64,000 nt of DNA from RPRB01 sp035543115 (GTDB lineage Bacteria; Myxococcota; Myxococcia; Myxococcales; Myxococcaceae), in contig DATKKF010000058.1 of assembly GCA_035543115.1 (NCBI GenBank), forward strand, positions 21,609-85,608, in the 5' to 3' direction. The stretch's first letter is position 1, and every line of letters starts with the position of its first letter. This document shows, piece after piece, positions 8,831 to 19,158 of the stretch. Below the pieces are notes generated by a model. It was not told where the DNA came from and ran no database searches. It saw only the letters and a program-made list of their open reading frames with translations. Both the position numbers and the translations under genes were made by a program.

Positions 8831-10414
8831 CTACCCGCGTCCCGCCGCCCGCGCCGGCTCGGGCTCTTGGGGAGGAGTCGCCGGCCGCTCGGGGACGGCC
8901 GGCTCCGCCGCGGCGACGGCGGGAGCGGCGTCGGCGGCGGCGGCCGGGAGCGGCGGCTGTACCGGAAGAAGGCTGGGCTGTTTCGGGGGCAGGGCGCCGA
9001 GGATGGGCAGCTCGAGCAGCCGCTCAACCTGCCACGGCTCGATCAGCCGCCGCGACCGCACGTCGGTCAGCGCGGTGGCAGCGAACATGGCGAGCACCGA
9101 GAACACCAGCCCCACCGCCACCACCAGGGGGATGTTGGGCTTGGTGGGGTGCTTGGGGAAGAGCGGAGGGCGGATGACGGTGTAGCGGTACTTGAAGGCG
9201 GCGCGTGCGGTGTCGAGCTCGATCTTCGCGCTGTCGATGCGCTCGAGCAACGAGTCGTACTTGGCCATCGCGAAGCGGAGCCGGGTGCGGGCCAGCTCGG
9301 CGTTGGTCTCCTCGGGGCTGCCGGCGACGGGCCGGCGTACGCTCGCGTTGGCCGCCGAGGTCGCGGGCGCCGGGAGGTGAGCCAGCTTGTCGTAATCGGT
9401 CATCAGCTGACGCTCGTCCTGTCGAAGCGAGGCCAGCTGGGGCGAGTCCTTCTGCAGGGCGGCGACGCTCTGCAGCAGCTTCACCACTGCCGGGTGCGCG
9501 TCGGCGTAGACCGCGCGCTGCTGCGCGAGCTCGACCTGGAGCTCGGCCAGCCGGCGCCGCCGGAAGTCCTCCAGCTCGCGAATCGCCTGGCGCTTGCTGT
9601 CCAGCATCACCTTCATCTCCAACGCCTGGCCCCGCTGGGCCTCGATGGCCGGGTCGCGCCGGGCGGACACCGGGGCGACCGGGGTGCCCCGGCCCCGGGC
9701 GGACTTGGCGGCCTCGGCGCGGGTGAGGTCGTCCATGGCCAGGTCGATGGACTCCTTCAGGTTCTGGGCATGGCCCTCGAGGATGGAGATGGTCTCGGCG
9801 ATCGCCGAGACCTCCACCTGGTGCCGCTGCTCGAGGAAGTTCTGCTGAGCGGCGTCCACCAGCCGGTAGCCCTGCTCGGCGTCGGGCCAGTCGATCCCCA
9901 TGCTGACGGTGTCGTCGGTGGTTTGGACCCAGAGCTGCTTCTCCATGTAGTCGATCATCGACTGGAGCCGCTCCTCGTCGGTGCGCGCGGGACCGAAGGT
10001 GTCGATGGCCCAATCCTTCAGCTTGAGCAGCCGGGGCCGGGTCGCCTCCCAGCGGTTCATGAGGTCGGTTTGCTTCATCAGCGAGACCAGGTTGTCCCGG
10101 CGGAGCACCGTCTCGTGCGCTGCGCGGGTGGGGGCATCGGCGTCAGAGGGCACGGTGCGCCCCGGGTTGCCCAGCGCCGGCATGAGCGAGTTCTTCTGGG
10201 CGAGGAGCTGGGTCTCGACGTGGTAGGTGCGCGGCAGGATGACGAGCACGCCCCCGGCGACCGCCAGCACCAGGAGGAAGACGGTCGCCGCGATCCGGGG
10301 ATGGCGGCGCACCGAGCGCAGGACGAAGCCGGACTGCAGCTTGAGCAGGGGCAGGTCGATGAGCTGGAACTCGTCCGCCGGCTCGGACGAGGCCTGGACC
10401 TCGCCCTGGCTCAT
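8831..10414 (-). CDS. Polysaccharide co-polymerase, Wzz/chain-length determinant type
   Basis: 527-aa inner-membrane PCP protein that controls chain length and couples polymerisation to export. A first helix (about 40-62, IAATVFLLVLAVAGG) and a second (about 413-435, PLVVAVGLVFSVLAMFA) frame a long periplasmic region rich in coiled coil (ETISILEGHAQNLKESID; RQAIRELEDFRRRRL). The C-terminal cytoplasmic tail is Ala/Pro-rich and carries no kinase domain; the separate downstream protein may substitute for it. ATG 10414 overlaps the receiver gene's stop (ATGA), making that start preferable to the upstream in-frame one. Confidence 0.8.
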   Translation of the reverse strand: MSQGEVQASSEPADEFQLIDLPLLKLQSGFVLRSVRRHPRIAATVFLLVLAVAGGVLVILPRTYHVETQLLAQKNSLMPALGNPGRTVPSDADAPTRAAHETVLRRDNLVSLMKQTDLMNRWEATRPRLLKLKDWAIDTFGPARTDEERLQSMIDYMEKQLWVQTTDDTVSMGIDWPDAEQGYRLVDAAQQNFLEQRHQVEVSAIAETISILEGHAQNLKESIDLAMDDLTRAEAAKSARGRGTPVAPVSARRDPAIEAQRGQALEMKVMLDSKRQAIRELEDFRRRRLAELQVELAQQRAVYADAHPAVVKLLQSVAALQKDSPQLASLRQDERQLMTDYDKLAHLPAPATSAANASVRRPVAGSPEETNAELARTRLRFAMAKYDSLLERIDSAKIELDTARAAFKYRYTVIRPPLFPKHPTKPNIPLVVAVGLVFSVLAMFAATALTDVRSRRLIEPWQVERLLELPILGALPPKQPSLLPVQPPLPAAAADAAPAVAAAEPAVPERPATPPQEPEPARAAGRG

Positions 10415-10836
10415 CGGCCCTCCGGGCTCGCCCGCTCGAGCCGACCGATGCACACGTTCACCGCGCGGCTGAAGTCGCTGCGCTTGAAGGGCTTCACCAG
10501 GTACGCGGTCGCGCCCACCTCCTCGGCGAAGGCGCGGTCCATCGGCTTGGCCCGGGCGCTCATGACCAGGATGGGCACGTCCCGGAACTCGGGGCGCGAG
10601 CGCATGAACTCGCAGACCTCGAACCCGCTCAGCTCCGGGAGCATCAGGTCCAGGCAGACCAGGTCCGGGGCGCTCGTCTCCAGGGCCCGGATCGCCGACC
10701 GGCCCTCGGCGACGTCGATGACCTCCAGCCCCATCGCCAGGAGGTAGGTGCGAACCAGCGCGCGCGCGTCGGGGTGGTCCTCGACGACCAGGACCTTACG
10801 AGGGGAAGCCATCCGTTCCTCGGTGCTCGGGGGCAT
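10411..10836 (-). CDS. Single-domain response regulator (CheY-like receiver)
   Basis: Stand-alone receiver of 133-141 aa. VLVVEDHPDA gives the acidic pocket, LVCLDLMLPELSG the phosphorylated Asp, ILVMSARA the Ser/Thr position and YLVKPFKR the invariant Lys, so it should be phosphorylatable. There is no output domain. It sits between the outer-membrane barrel gene and the co-polymerase gene and is coupled to the latter, suggesting it regulates assembly or export by protein contact. The start may be ATG 10836 or ATG 10812 (MASPRK). Confidence 0.85.
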   Translation of the reverse strand: MPPSTEERMASPRKVLVVEDHPDARALVRTYLLAMGLEVIDVAEGRSAIRALETSAPDLVCLDLMLPELSGFEVCEFMRSRPEFRDVPILVMSARAKPMDRAFAEEVGATAYLVKPFKRSDFSRAVNVCIGRLERASPEGR

Positions 10837-10866
10837 CAGCAGACACCACTTCCTGAACTCGACTCA

Positions 10867-10889
10867 AGCGAACGCTTCGGCCGTTCGCT
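10867..10889 (-). terminator. Perfect 8-bp stem-loop between barrel gene and receiver gene
   Basis: AGCGAACG (10867-10874) and CGTTCGCT (10882-10889) are exact inverted repeats around a 7-nt loop, 20 nt after the stop of the barrel gene on the transcribed strand. No T-tract follows, so it may be an mRNA-processing/stability hairpin or an inefficient terminator that lowers expression of the downstream genes. Confidence 0.45.
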
Positions 10890-10908
10890 CCGCCTGGAAC
10901 CGCGATCC

Positions 10909-12207
10909 TCACAGCGCATTTCCCAGGTACGTGGCGACGGTGAGGAAGCCCAGCCAACCGAAACCCTTGGTCCCGGGGAGGTTGTACCCCTCGAGCCAGG
11001 CCGCGCGCCCTCCAATCGAAAGCGCCAGCTGCGGGGCGAGGCCGAAGGTGAGCTTCCCCTCCAGGCGCGCGTCCCGCTGCGCGACACCCAGGGTCTGACC
11101 CACCTCACCCGTGAAGCCGAGGATGATGCGCTCCTTCCAGCTGAGGGTGGAGATGAGCAGCCCGCGGGCCCGCTCGGCCACGGTTCCTCCGATCCGGTCG
11201 GGCGCAGGCGCGGCAACCGCCTGGAGCTCGTTCCGCCAGCGGACCGACCGCCCGGCGACGGTCTGCCGGACCGAGATGCCGCCCATCGGGAGCAGGTCGG
11301 ACTTCGGTGGTTGCACCGGCACGTTGTAGGAGTGGAACGCACCGATGCCCCCCAGGAGGTCCGTCTCCAGGCCCGGGGTCCAGATGTGGGTCCAGTTGGC
11401 GGTGAGGTTGACCAGGGTGGAGATGGGACCGTTGGTGAACCGCACGTGCGACACGTCGACCAGCGCGAGCAGCGTGTCCTGGCGAGACAGGGTCCAGCGG
11501 GGGCCGGTGGCGGCGATCGGTCCCCGCTGGAGCGGGACGAACGCCCGCGCGGCCTCGTCCGCCCCGCCGCTGGCCAGGTACCCGACGGAGGCGATCCACT
11601 GCCAGACGGAGGTCAGCGAGTAGGAGATTCCGGCGCTCGCCTCGAAGTCGAGCACGTTGACGAATCGCTTGTCGGGTGAGGTTCCCAGCACCGGCGGGGC
11701 GGGCGGCCCCGAGCCCGGCGTCTGTGGCAGCCCGGTTCCCGGCTGGCTCCCTTGTAGCCCGCTGAGCGGATTGAAGTCGTACTCCCCGAAGGAGGAGCGA
11801 CTGTTGACGTAGAACTGCCAGCGGGGCGCCGGATGGATGTCGAGGGCCAGCCGGCCCTTGTGGAGATAGTAGACCTTCTGATCGGCCTGGCTGGCGATGA
11901 TGATGATCCGCGGCTCGTACGCCACGGCAAAGGTCCCGGCGCGGAAGTTGAATCGGCCGGCCAGGAGCGGGTTGATCTCCAGATCGGTGGTCGCCGCGTC
12001 CGGGTTGGTGTTCAGGCCCAGGCTCTCCAGCGGATGGCCGGAGCGCAGCTCGACCCGTGCCCCGATGGTGAGCCGGGTCGGGTTCGGGGGAGGCGCGACG
12101 GTGCTGCTCTCCAGCACCTGCGGTGCGGCCCGGCTGGTCTCGCCCGCCTCGTCCCCCTCGGCTCCGAGGAGGAACGCGACCAGCAGCTGGGCGGAGACCG
12201 CGACCAT
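10909..12207 (-). CDS. Outer-membrane beta-barrel protein of the polysaccharide export system (Wzp/EpsX-like)
   Basis: 432-aa protein with a short N-terminal hydrophobic segment followed by many alternating amphipathic strands (RLTIGARVELR, FAVAYEPRIIII, FVNVLDFEASAGISYSL, LTANWTHIWTPG, IILGFTGEVGQTLG, LEGKLTFGLAPQLALSIG). Overall it has the composition of a large outer-membrane barrel; the last strand does not end in the classical aromatic residue. It directly follows the OPX lipoprotein, which lacks its own membrane helix. Myxobacteria are known to use separate barrel porins for polysaccharide export, and this gene fits that role by position and predicted fold. Confidence 0.6.
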   Translation of the reverse strand: MVAVSAQLLVAFLLGAEGDEAGETSRAAPQVLESSTVAPPPNPTRLTIGARVELRSGHPLESLGLNTNPDAATTDLEINPLLAGRFNFRAGTFAVAYEPRIIIIASQADQKVYYLHKGRLALDIHPAPRWQFYVNSRSSFGEYDFNPLSGLQGSQPGTGLPQTPGSGPPAPPVLGTSPDKRFVNVLDFEASAGISYSLTSVWQWIASVGYLASGGADEAARAFVPLQRGPIAATGPRWTLSRQDTLLALVDVSHVRFTNGPISTLVNLTANWTHIWTPGLETDLLGGIGAFHSYNVPVQPPKSDLLPMGGISVRQTVAGRSVRWRNELQAVAAPAPDRIGGTVAERARGLLISTLSWKERIILGFTGEVGQTLGVAQRDARLEGKLTFGLAPQLALSIGGRAAWLEGYNLPGTKGFGWLGFLTVATYLGNAL

Positions 12208-12222
12208 CCAGGGGACCCTCGC

Positions 12223-12828
12223 CTACTCGACGAGGACCGTGTCTCCCGCGCGCAGCCGGAAGGTGGCTGCCTTGCCCTGCACCTGACCCAGGTCCTCGTA
12301 GGTGAAGCGGATGCGCGCCCGGGTGGGCGTCTCGCGGAGCACGAAGATCTTGTCCCTCGACGCGTACTGGGTGAAGCCGCCGGCCGCGGCGAGCGCCTGC
12401 ATGACGCCCGAGTTCTGGGGCACCGGATACACGCCCGGCTTGGTCACCTCCCCCATCACCGCCACCGAGAACGGCCGTGCCTCCTCGAGCGAGATGGTGA
12501 CCACCGGGGCGTTCATGAACTCCTTGAGCCGCTGCTGCAGCGTCTGGGCGAGCGCGGTGGGGGGCGTGCCTGCGGCCACCACGTCGTTGAGGAAGGGGAT
12601 GGAGACCTTCCCGTCCTCGCGAACCCGGGCCCGGGCAGACATGTCCGGCTGGTTGAAGACGCGGATCTGCAGGACGTCCCCGGGCTGGATGACGTAACCC
12701 GATTGCGCAGGCAGCGGCGGCTCCTCGTAGTCGCCGGCCCAGACGAACGAGCCCGAGGTGCTGGCGCACCCCGCGAGCGCGGCCAGACCCACGGCCAGAG
12801 CGAATGCACGGTGCAGGTGTGGCCTCAT
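12223..12828 (-). CDS. Short OPX (Wza-like) polysaccharide export lipoprotein
   Basis: 201-aa periplasmic export lipoprotein. Signal peptide with lipobox LAGC (Cys21) from ATG 12828. The Poly_export domain starts at YVIQPGDVLQIRVFN; one SLBB-type domain follows (AVMGEVTKPGVYPVP to the end, GDTVLVE). E. coli Wza is 379 aa and ends in an amphipathic helix that spans the outer membrane; here the protein stops right after the SLBB domain, so it cannot form its own pore. The barrel gene begins 15 nt downstream. First gene of the minus-strand export run; about 180 nt separate it from the divergent WecG-type gene. Confidence 0.85.
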   Translation of the reverse strand: MRPHLHRAFALAVGLAALAGCASTSGSFVWAGDYEEPPLPAQSGYVIQPGDVLQIRVFNQPDMSARARVREDGKVSIPFLNDVVAAGTPPTALAQTLQQRLKEFMNAPVVTISLEEARPFSVAVMGEVTKPGVYPVPQNSGVMQALAAAGGFTQYASRDKIFVLRETPTRARIRFTYEDLGQVQGKAATFRLRAGDTVLVE

Positions 12829-13005
12829 CTCGGCGAGCGTCCCCTCGCTGGAGGGAGCTCGGCCCACGAAGAGCGAGCTCCAAGTGCGCGGCGGGACGTA
12901 GCATGCGCCGCGCGGACCGGGCAAACGGCCCCAGGGGGGCGATCGCGAGTCATTCTCGACTCATCCACGCGTTGCGCCCGGCGTGGGAAGGAGCCTTCAC
13001 TGGCG

Positions 13006-13770
13006 ATGCGCGCGCGCTTCCACATCGGACGTCTGTCGGCGGACGTGGTGCGGCTGGACGAGGCGGTGGACCGGATCGAGCAGCTGGTCGCCGCGGGCGC
13101 GGGGGGCAGCGTCTTCACCCCCAACGTGGATCACGTGGTCAACGCCGAGCGTTCGCCGGCCCTGGCCGACGCGTATGCGCGGGCGAGCCTCTGTCTCGCC
13201 GACGGCATGCCCCTGGTCTGGGTCTCGCGCCTCCGGGGGCCGGCCCTTCCGGAGCGGGTGGCCGGCTCGGATCTCGCGGGCCCTCTGCTGGAGCGGGCCG
13301 CCGCGCTCCGCTGGCGGGTCGCGCTCTTCGGCGGAAGCGGGGACGCCGCCGAGGTCGCCGCGCGGGTGCTGGTGGATCACGGCGTCGACGTGGTGGCAGT
13401 GGACGCACCACGGGTGACAGCGGAGGGCATCGCACCATCCGAGTCGCTGGACCGACTTCGGGTGGCTGCTCCGCAGCTGCTTCTGGTGGGGCTCGGCTCT
13501 CCGAAGCAAGAGCTGTTCGTCGATCGCGCCCGGGAGGTCCTCCCCGTCACGGTGGCCTTCGCCTGCGGGGCGGTGATCGATTTCCTCGCCGGGCGGATTC
13601 CTCGCGCTCCGGAGTGGATGGCCCGCGCTGGGCTCGAGTGGGCGTACCGCCTGCTGCGAGAGCCGCGCCGGCTGTGGCGCCGCTACCTGGTGAACGACCC
13701 CGCCTTCATCGGCATCGTGGCCCGGGACTGGCTGCGCCCAGCGGGCTCGCGTCAGCAAGATTGTTCGTGA
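13006..13770 (+). CDS. WecG/TagA/CpsF family glycosyltransferase
   Basis: 254-aa GT26 enzyme that transfers the second sugar (often a HexNAc derivative) onto the lipid-linked primer. TPNVDHVV contains the conserved Asp near residue 43; LADGMPLVW and GLGSPKQELF are hallmark motifs, followed by the membrane-associating C-terminal segment AGLEWAYRLLREPRRLWRRY. ATG 13006 is preceded by GGGAAGGAG (12985-12993). It pairs functionally with the downstream initiating phosphosugar transferase. Confidence 0.85.
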   Translation: MRARFHIGRLSADVVRLDEAVDRIEQLVAAGAGGSVFTPNVDHVVNAERSPALADAYARASLCLADGMPLVWVSRLRGPALPERVAGSDLAGPLLERAAALRWRVALFGGSGDAAEVAARVLVDHGVDVVAVDAPRVTAEGIAPSESLDRLRVAAPQLLLVGLGSPKQELFVDRAREVLPVTVAFACGAVIDFLAGRIPRAPEWMARAGLEWAYRLLREPRRLWRRYLVNDPAFIGIVARDWLRPAGSRQQDCS

Positions 13771-13928
13771 GGGCGGTTCACGCCTGACCCAGGAGGGTGT
13801 GCGACGCCTCAGGCGACTTCACACAGAAGCCGTTTGTGTGTGGTGACGTGGTGCGAAAGACTCTCGCCTCGTCGAGGAAGTGACTCGCCGGGACGCGCGC
13901 GCCGGCGCGGCGCGCAGGGGAGCGGTCG

Positions 13929-15290
13929 GTGTCGATCAGCATTCAGCGCTTTGCGCCAACCCGCACGGGGAAGTTCGGGCTGGCGGTGGATCTCGCGGTG
14001 CTCGCGGCCAGCATGGTCGCGGCGACGCACGGGCCGTGGGCCGTGCGTCTTGCGTGGATCGCTTGCGGGCTGGGGGTGTTCTGGAGCACGAGCTCGGTCG
14101 CACACCACTACGCGCATGCCGCGGAGCGCGCGCCCTGGGAGGACGTGCTCCTCACGGTGATCATCCTGCTCTCGGTGGCGACGGTGCTCGCGGTCGGCGG
14201 CCGGTTGTTCCCGCGGAATGCGGCAGACCCGCGGACCATGCTCCTGCTCGCGCTTCCGGCGCAGGCGTTGCTGCGGCTCACGCTCTTCGCCTTCCTCCGC
14301 CGGAGGGCGCGGGCTCCGCGCCAGGTGCTGATCGTCGGCACCGGCCCTTTGGGGCGCATCACCGGTGAGGACCTCGGGCGGTGCCGCGCGCAGAGCAGCT
14401 ATCTCAGCTGGCCGGGCGAGAGCATCCCCGAGCCGCTGCGGGGCCGGTACCTGGGCGAGGCGGGCGATCTGCCCGGAGTGCTCCAGCGCGAGGTGTTCGA
14501 CGAGGTCTACCTCTGCGCGCTTCCGCCCGCGCAGTCCCGCTCGCTCCAGGCGGCGGTTCGCACCTGCGAGACCTTCGGGGTGCCGTTCGCGCTGCCTGCC
14601 TACAGCGTGCGGCTCGGGCGGGCGCACCCGGTGGCGAGCAGGGCGGTGGCGGACGGGTTCCTTCACTACGTCACCGGCTCGGTGAAGCCCGAGTACCAGA
14701 CGCTGAAGAGGCTACTGGACATCGGTGGATCCGCGGCCGCGCTGTGGGTGCTCTTCCCGCTGCTGCTGGTGGTGGCGGCACTGGTGAAGCTCACCTCGCC
14801 CGGCACGGTGTTCTTCCGGCAGCTCCGGGTGGGGCTGCACGGCAAGAAGTTCCACATGCTGAAGTTCCGCTCGATGGTGTCCAACGCCGAGGCGCTCAAG
14901 GCGACGCTGGCCTCGCAGAACGAGCAGAGCGGGCCGGTCTTCAAGATGAAGCACGACCCGCGCGTCACTCCGCTCGGCCGCGTCCTCCGCAAATACAGCA
15001 TCGACGAGCTCCCGCAGCTGGTGAACGTGCTGCGCGGCGACATGACGCTGGTCGGTCCGCGCCCGCCGGTGCCGCAGGAGGTGGCGCTCTACGAGCCCTG
15101 GCAGCGGCGGCGTCTGTCGGTCCCGCCCGGCCTGACCTGTCTGTGGCAGGTGAGCGGGCGGAACGACGTCGCCTTCGAGGACTGGATGTACCTCGACCTC
15201 CAGTACATCGATCACTGGAGCGTCGGTCAGGACATCGGGCTGCTCTTGAAGACCGTCCCGGCGGTGGTCAGCGGCCGCGGCAGCCACTGA
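13929..15290 (+). CDS. Undecaprenyl-phosphate sugar phosphotransferase (WbaP-like)
   Basis: 453-aa polyprenol-phosphate hexose-1-phosphate transferase, which starts repeat-unit synthesis. Four N-terminal helices (about 20-135), a degenerate Rossmann-like cytoplasmic domain (QVLIVGTGPLG), a re-entrant helix (about 265-285, LWVLFPLLLVVAALV), then the catalytic domain: KFHMLKFRSM, YSIDELPQLVNVLRGDM and LVGPRPPVPQEV. GTG 13929 has GGGGAG seven bases upstream. The 158-nt leader holds a CACACA/TGTGTG inverted repeat (13820-13840) and the palindrome CGCGCCGGCGCG (13898-13909); no known riboswitch was recognised. Confidence 0.88.
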   Translation: MSISIQRFAPTRTGKFGLAVDLAVLAASMVAATHGPWAVRLAWIACGLGVFWSTSSVAHHYAHAAERAPWEDVLLTVIILLSVATVLAVGGRLFPRNAADPRTMLLLALPAQALLRLTLFAFLRRRARAPRQVLIVGTGPLGRITGEDLGRCRAQSSYLSWPGESIPEPLRGRYLGEAGDLPGVLQREVFDEVYLCALPPAQSRSLQAAVRTCETFGVPFALPAYSVRLGRAHPVASRAVADGFLHYVTGSVKPEYQTLKRLLDIGGSAAALWVLFPLLLVVAALVKLTSPGTVFFRQLRVGLHGKKFHMLKFRSMVSNAEALKATLASQNEQSGPVFKMKHDPRVTPLGRVLRKYSIDELPQLVNVLRGDMTLVGPRPPVPQEVALYEPWQRRRLSVPPGLTCLWQVSGRNDVAFEDWMYLDLQYIDHWSVGQDIGLLLKTVPAVVSGRGSH

Positions 15291-15326
15291 GCAGGAAGCG
15301 GCGCGAGTCCCCCACGCCTCCCCGTT

Positions 15327-15344
15327 CCCTCGGCTCGCCGGGGG
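15327..15344. terminator. Stem-loop between the WbaP-like gene and tRNA-Leu
   Basis: CCCTCGG (15327-15333) and CCGGGGG (15338-15344) pair over seven positions (one T-G) around a CTCG loop, in a 70-nt gap between two genes that converge. No run of T follows on either strand. Plausible terminator on position alone. Confidence 0.35.
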
Positions 15345-15360
15345 AGCGGGTCACTTCACT

Positions 15361-15442
15361 TGCCCAGGAGAGGACTCGAACCTCCATGCCTCGCGGCGCT
15401 AGACCCTGAATCTAGTGTGTCTACCAATTCCACCACCTGGGC
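15361..15442 (-). tRNA. tRNA-Leu(CAG)
   Basis: Acceptor arms GCCCAGG/CCTGGGC pair perfectly; D-loop GGAATTGGTAGAC and T-arm GGTTCGAGTCC are canonical. Anticodon stem CTAGA/TCTAG holds loop TTCAGGG, giving anticodon CAG (genomic 15406-15408), and a long variable arm GCGCCGCGAGGC marks a class II leucine tRNA. 3' CCA is not encoded. It lies 33 nt downstream of fdx on the same strand. Confidence 0.95.
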
Positions 15443-15475
15443 GGGTGCGGAGGCGGGCCTTATAGGAGGGTGCCC

Positions 15476-15853
15476 TCAGCGTTTCAAGGGCCACTTCCCC
15501 TCGGATTCCAGACGGTGGCGGAGATCCGGATTCTCATCGAGGAACGCCTGGAGCGACTCCTGGGTGATGTCCACGTCCACGTCCTCCGCGCCGAGCAGGG
15601 ACTGGCAGGCCAGCCGGGAGTAGGCCCGCACGTCGAAGGCCTGGTCGAGCCGGTCCGCCTCGGCGTCCTCCTGCTCGGAGAGGGATTCCAGCCCTCGACG
15701 CACCCAGACGTGGCAGGTCGAGCAGGCGCAGACCCCGCCGCAGGCGTGCCCCACCGTGGCTCCGCACTGCTCGGCCGCCTCGAGGAGGCTGGTCCCTTCA
15801 GGAACCTCGATGACCACGTCGTCGAAGGGGCTCCGGAAGCGGACGCGAGGCAT
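15476..15853 (-). CDS. fdx: ISC-type [2Fe-2S] ferredoxin
   Basis: 125-aa adrenodoxin-type ferredoxin that supplies electrons during Fe-S cluster assembly. Cluster ligands are Cys38, Cys44, Cys47 (C-x5-C-x2-C) and Cys83 (LACQS); an extra Cys42 lies in the loop, as in several ISC ferredoxins. Last gene of the isc operon, starting 2 nt after the hscA stop, which supports the ATG at 15853 (MPRVRFRSPF). Confidence 0.9.
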   Translation of the reverse strand: MPRVRFRSPFDDVVIEVPEGTSLLEAAEQCGATVGHACGGVCACSTCHVWVRRGLESLSEQEDAEADRLDQAFDVRAYSRLACQSLLGAEDVDVDITQESLQAFLDENPDLRHRLESEGKWPLKR

Positions 15854-15855
15854 CC

Positions 15856-17709
<1,854 letters not shown>

Positions 17710-17712
17710 GGC

Positions 17713-18336
17713 TCAGCGCTCCTCCTCGTCGGAGCCCTCGGCCGCCTCGAGGAACCGGTGGTGGTAGCGGAGCCGGGCGAGCGCCTGCGCCGCCTCGTCG
17801 CGGGCGGCGGCATCGGCGGGGTTCCGCTCGAGCCGCCGGAGCGCGGACTGCGCCGCGGACAGCGTGGTCGCCGACTGGACCCGGACCCGATCGCTCAGTG
17901 CCGAGACCTGCTCGTCGTCCCCCGAGGCCCGGGCCGAGTCCAGCTGCTCGCGCAGCTCGAGCACCTCCTCCAGCACCTTCGGCGGAACGGTCACCGCCCG
18001 GGCCTCGTCCTTCTGCAGGTCGAACCCGTGCAGCTTGAGCAAGTAGAACGCCCGCGGCTCGGGCGCGCGCAGCGTCTTGTACGCCTCGTTGAGGAGCGCC
18101 GTCCGCTCCAGCGACAGCCGCCGCTCGCGCGGGTCGTCCTTTCCCGCGCGGTCGGGGTGGAGACGCAGCGAACGCTCGCGGTAGGCGCGCTCCAGCTCCG
18201 CCTTGTCCACGTCCACGCCGCGGGGAAGGCCGAGCACGTCGAAGAGGGTGGTGCCCGGGGCCACCGGCAGGACCCTCCCGCAGGCCGGGCAGACGTCGGC
18301 GCCCGTCACCTCTGACTGGCAATTCCAGCAGCGCAT
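17713..18336 (-). CDS. hscB: Fe-S assembly co-chaperone HscB (J-domain) with zinc ribbon
   Basis: 207-aa J-domain protein that delivers IscU to HscA. An N-terminal CWNCQ...CPACG pair of CxxC motifs (residues 3-19) forms a probable zinc ribbon, seen in eukaryotic and some bacterial HscB but absent from E. coli. The J-domain follows with the LHPDRAG (HPD) motif at about 60, and a C-terminal three-helix bundle (KVLEEVLELREQLDSA) binds IscU. ATG 18336 gives the intact zinc ribbon. Three nt separate it from hscA. Confidence 0.9.
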   Translation of the reverse strand: MRCWNCQSEVTGADVCPACGRVLPVAPGTTLFDVLGLPRGVDVDKAELERAYRERSLRLHPDRAGKDDPRERRLSLERTALLNEAYKTLRAPEPRAFYLLKLHGFDLQKDEARAVTVPPKVLEEVLELREQLDSARASGDDEQVSALSDRVRVQSATTLSAAQSALRRLERNPADAAARDEAAQALARLRYHHRFLEAAEGSDEEER

Positions 18337-18347
18337 GGCCAGCGCCT

Positions 18348-18734
18348 CTAGACCGTGAAGCTCTCGCCGCACCCGCAGGCGGTCTTCACGTTCGGGTTCT
18401 CCAGCTTGAAGCCGGAGGCCATCAGCGTCTCCTCGTACCGGAGCTCGGAGCCCATCAGGTACAGGTAGCTCTTGGGGTCCACGAAGACGCGGACTCCATC
18501 CTTCTCGAAGATCTTGTCCCGCTCGCGCGGCGCCTCCGCCCACTCGATGGCGTAGGACAGGCCCGAGCAGCCGCCGCCGCGCACCGCCACCCGCAGACCC
18601 GCGTCCGGCGTGTTCCGCTGGGCGAGCAGGGTCTTGATCCGCGCCGCCGCGCCCTCGGAGATTCCGAAGGTCCTCGAGGCGGGGCGGGGCGGGGCGGCAG
18701 CCGGGGGAACGGCGTTCTGGGACGAGGCGGTCAT
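18348..18734 (-). CDS. iscA: Fe-S cluster assembly A-type protein IscA
   Basis: 128-aa A-type carrier that accepts or donates clusters or iron. The three conserved cysteines are Cys56 (GGGCSGLSY), Cys120 and Cys122 (ACGCGESF). An Ala/Pro-rich extension of about 20 residues precedes the usual start. ATG 18734 overlaps the iscU stop (TGATG). Confidence 0.92.
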   Translation of the reverse strand: MTASSQNAVPPAAAPPRPASRTFGISEGAAARIKTLLAQRNTPDAGLRVAVRGGGCSGLSYAIEWAEAPRERDKIFEKDGVRVFVDPKSYLYLMGSELRYEETLMASGFKLENPNVKTACGCGESFTV

Positions 18735-19147
18735 CAAGTCGAGGCGGCCTTCGCCGCGCCCTGACGCTCGGCGCGCTTCTTCTTGAAGTCCTCGATCGCT
18801 GCCTTGATCGCGTCCTCGGCCAGCACCGAGCAGTGGATCTTCACCGGCGGGAGCGACAGCTCCTTGGCGATCTCCCGGTTGGTGATCTCCGTCGCCTCCT
18901 CCACCGTCTTACCCTTCACCCACTCGGTCACCAGCGAGCTGCTGGCGATGGCCGAGCCGCAGCCGAAGGTCTTGAACTTGGCGTCCTGGATCACGCCCTC
19001 GTCGGAGATCCGCAGCTGCAGGCGCATCACGTCGCCGCAGGCCGGTGCGCCGACCAGACCGGTGCCCACGTTGGGATCGCTCTTGTCGAGCGTGCCCACG
19101 TTGCGGGGGTTCTCGTAGTGATCGACCACCTTGTCGCTGTAGGCCAT
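18734..19147 (-). CDS. iscU: Fe-S cluster scaffold IscU
   Basis: 137-aa scaffold on which [2Fe-2S] clusters form. Ligands Cys37, Asp39, Cys63, His105 and Cys106 are all present, and the HscA recognition site LPPVK is at 99-103. Eleven nucleotides separate it from iscS; the C-terminal tail (KKKRAERQGAAKAAST) is slightly longer than in E. coli. Confidence 0.95.
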   Translation of the reverse strand: MAYSDKVVDHYENPRNVGTLDKSDPNVGTGLVGAPACGDVMRLQLRISDEGVIQDAKFKTFGCGSAIASSSLVTEWVKGKTVEEATEITNREIAKELSLPPVKIHCSVLAEDAIKAAIEDFKKKRAERQGAAKAAST

Positions 19148-19158
19148 GGCAGCTCTTC

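Noticed and set aside
13771..13928. c-di-GMP (GEMM) riboswitch in the WbaP leader
   Set aside because: The leader has hairpins but not the conserved GEMM core sequences.
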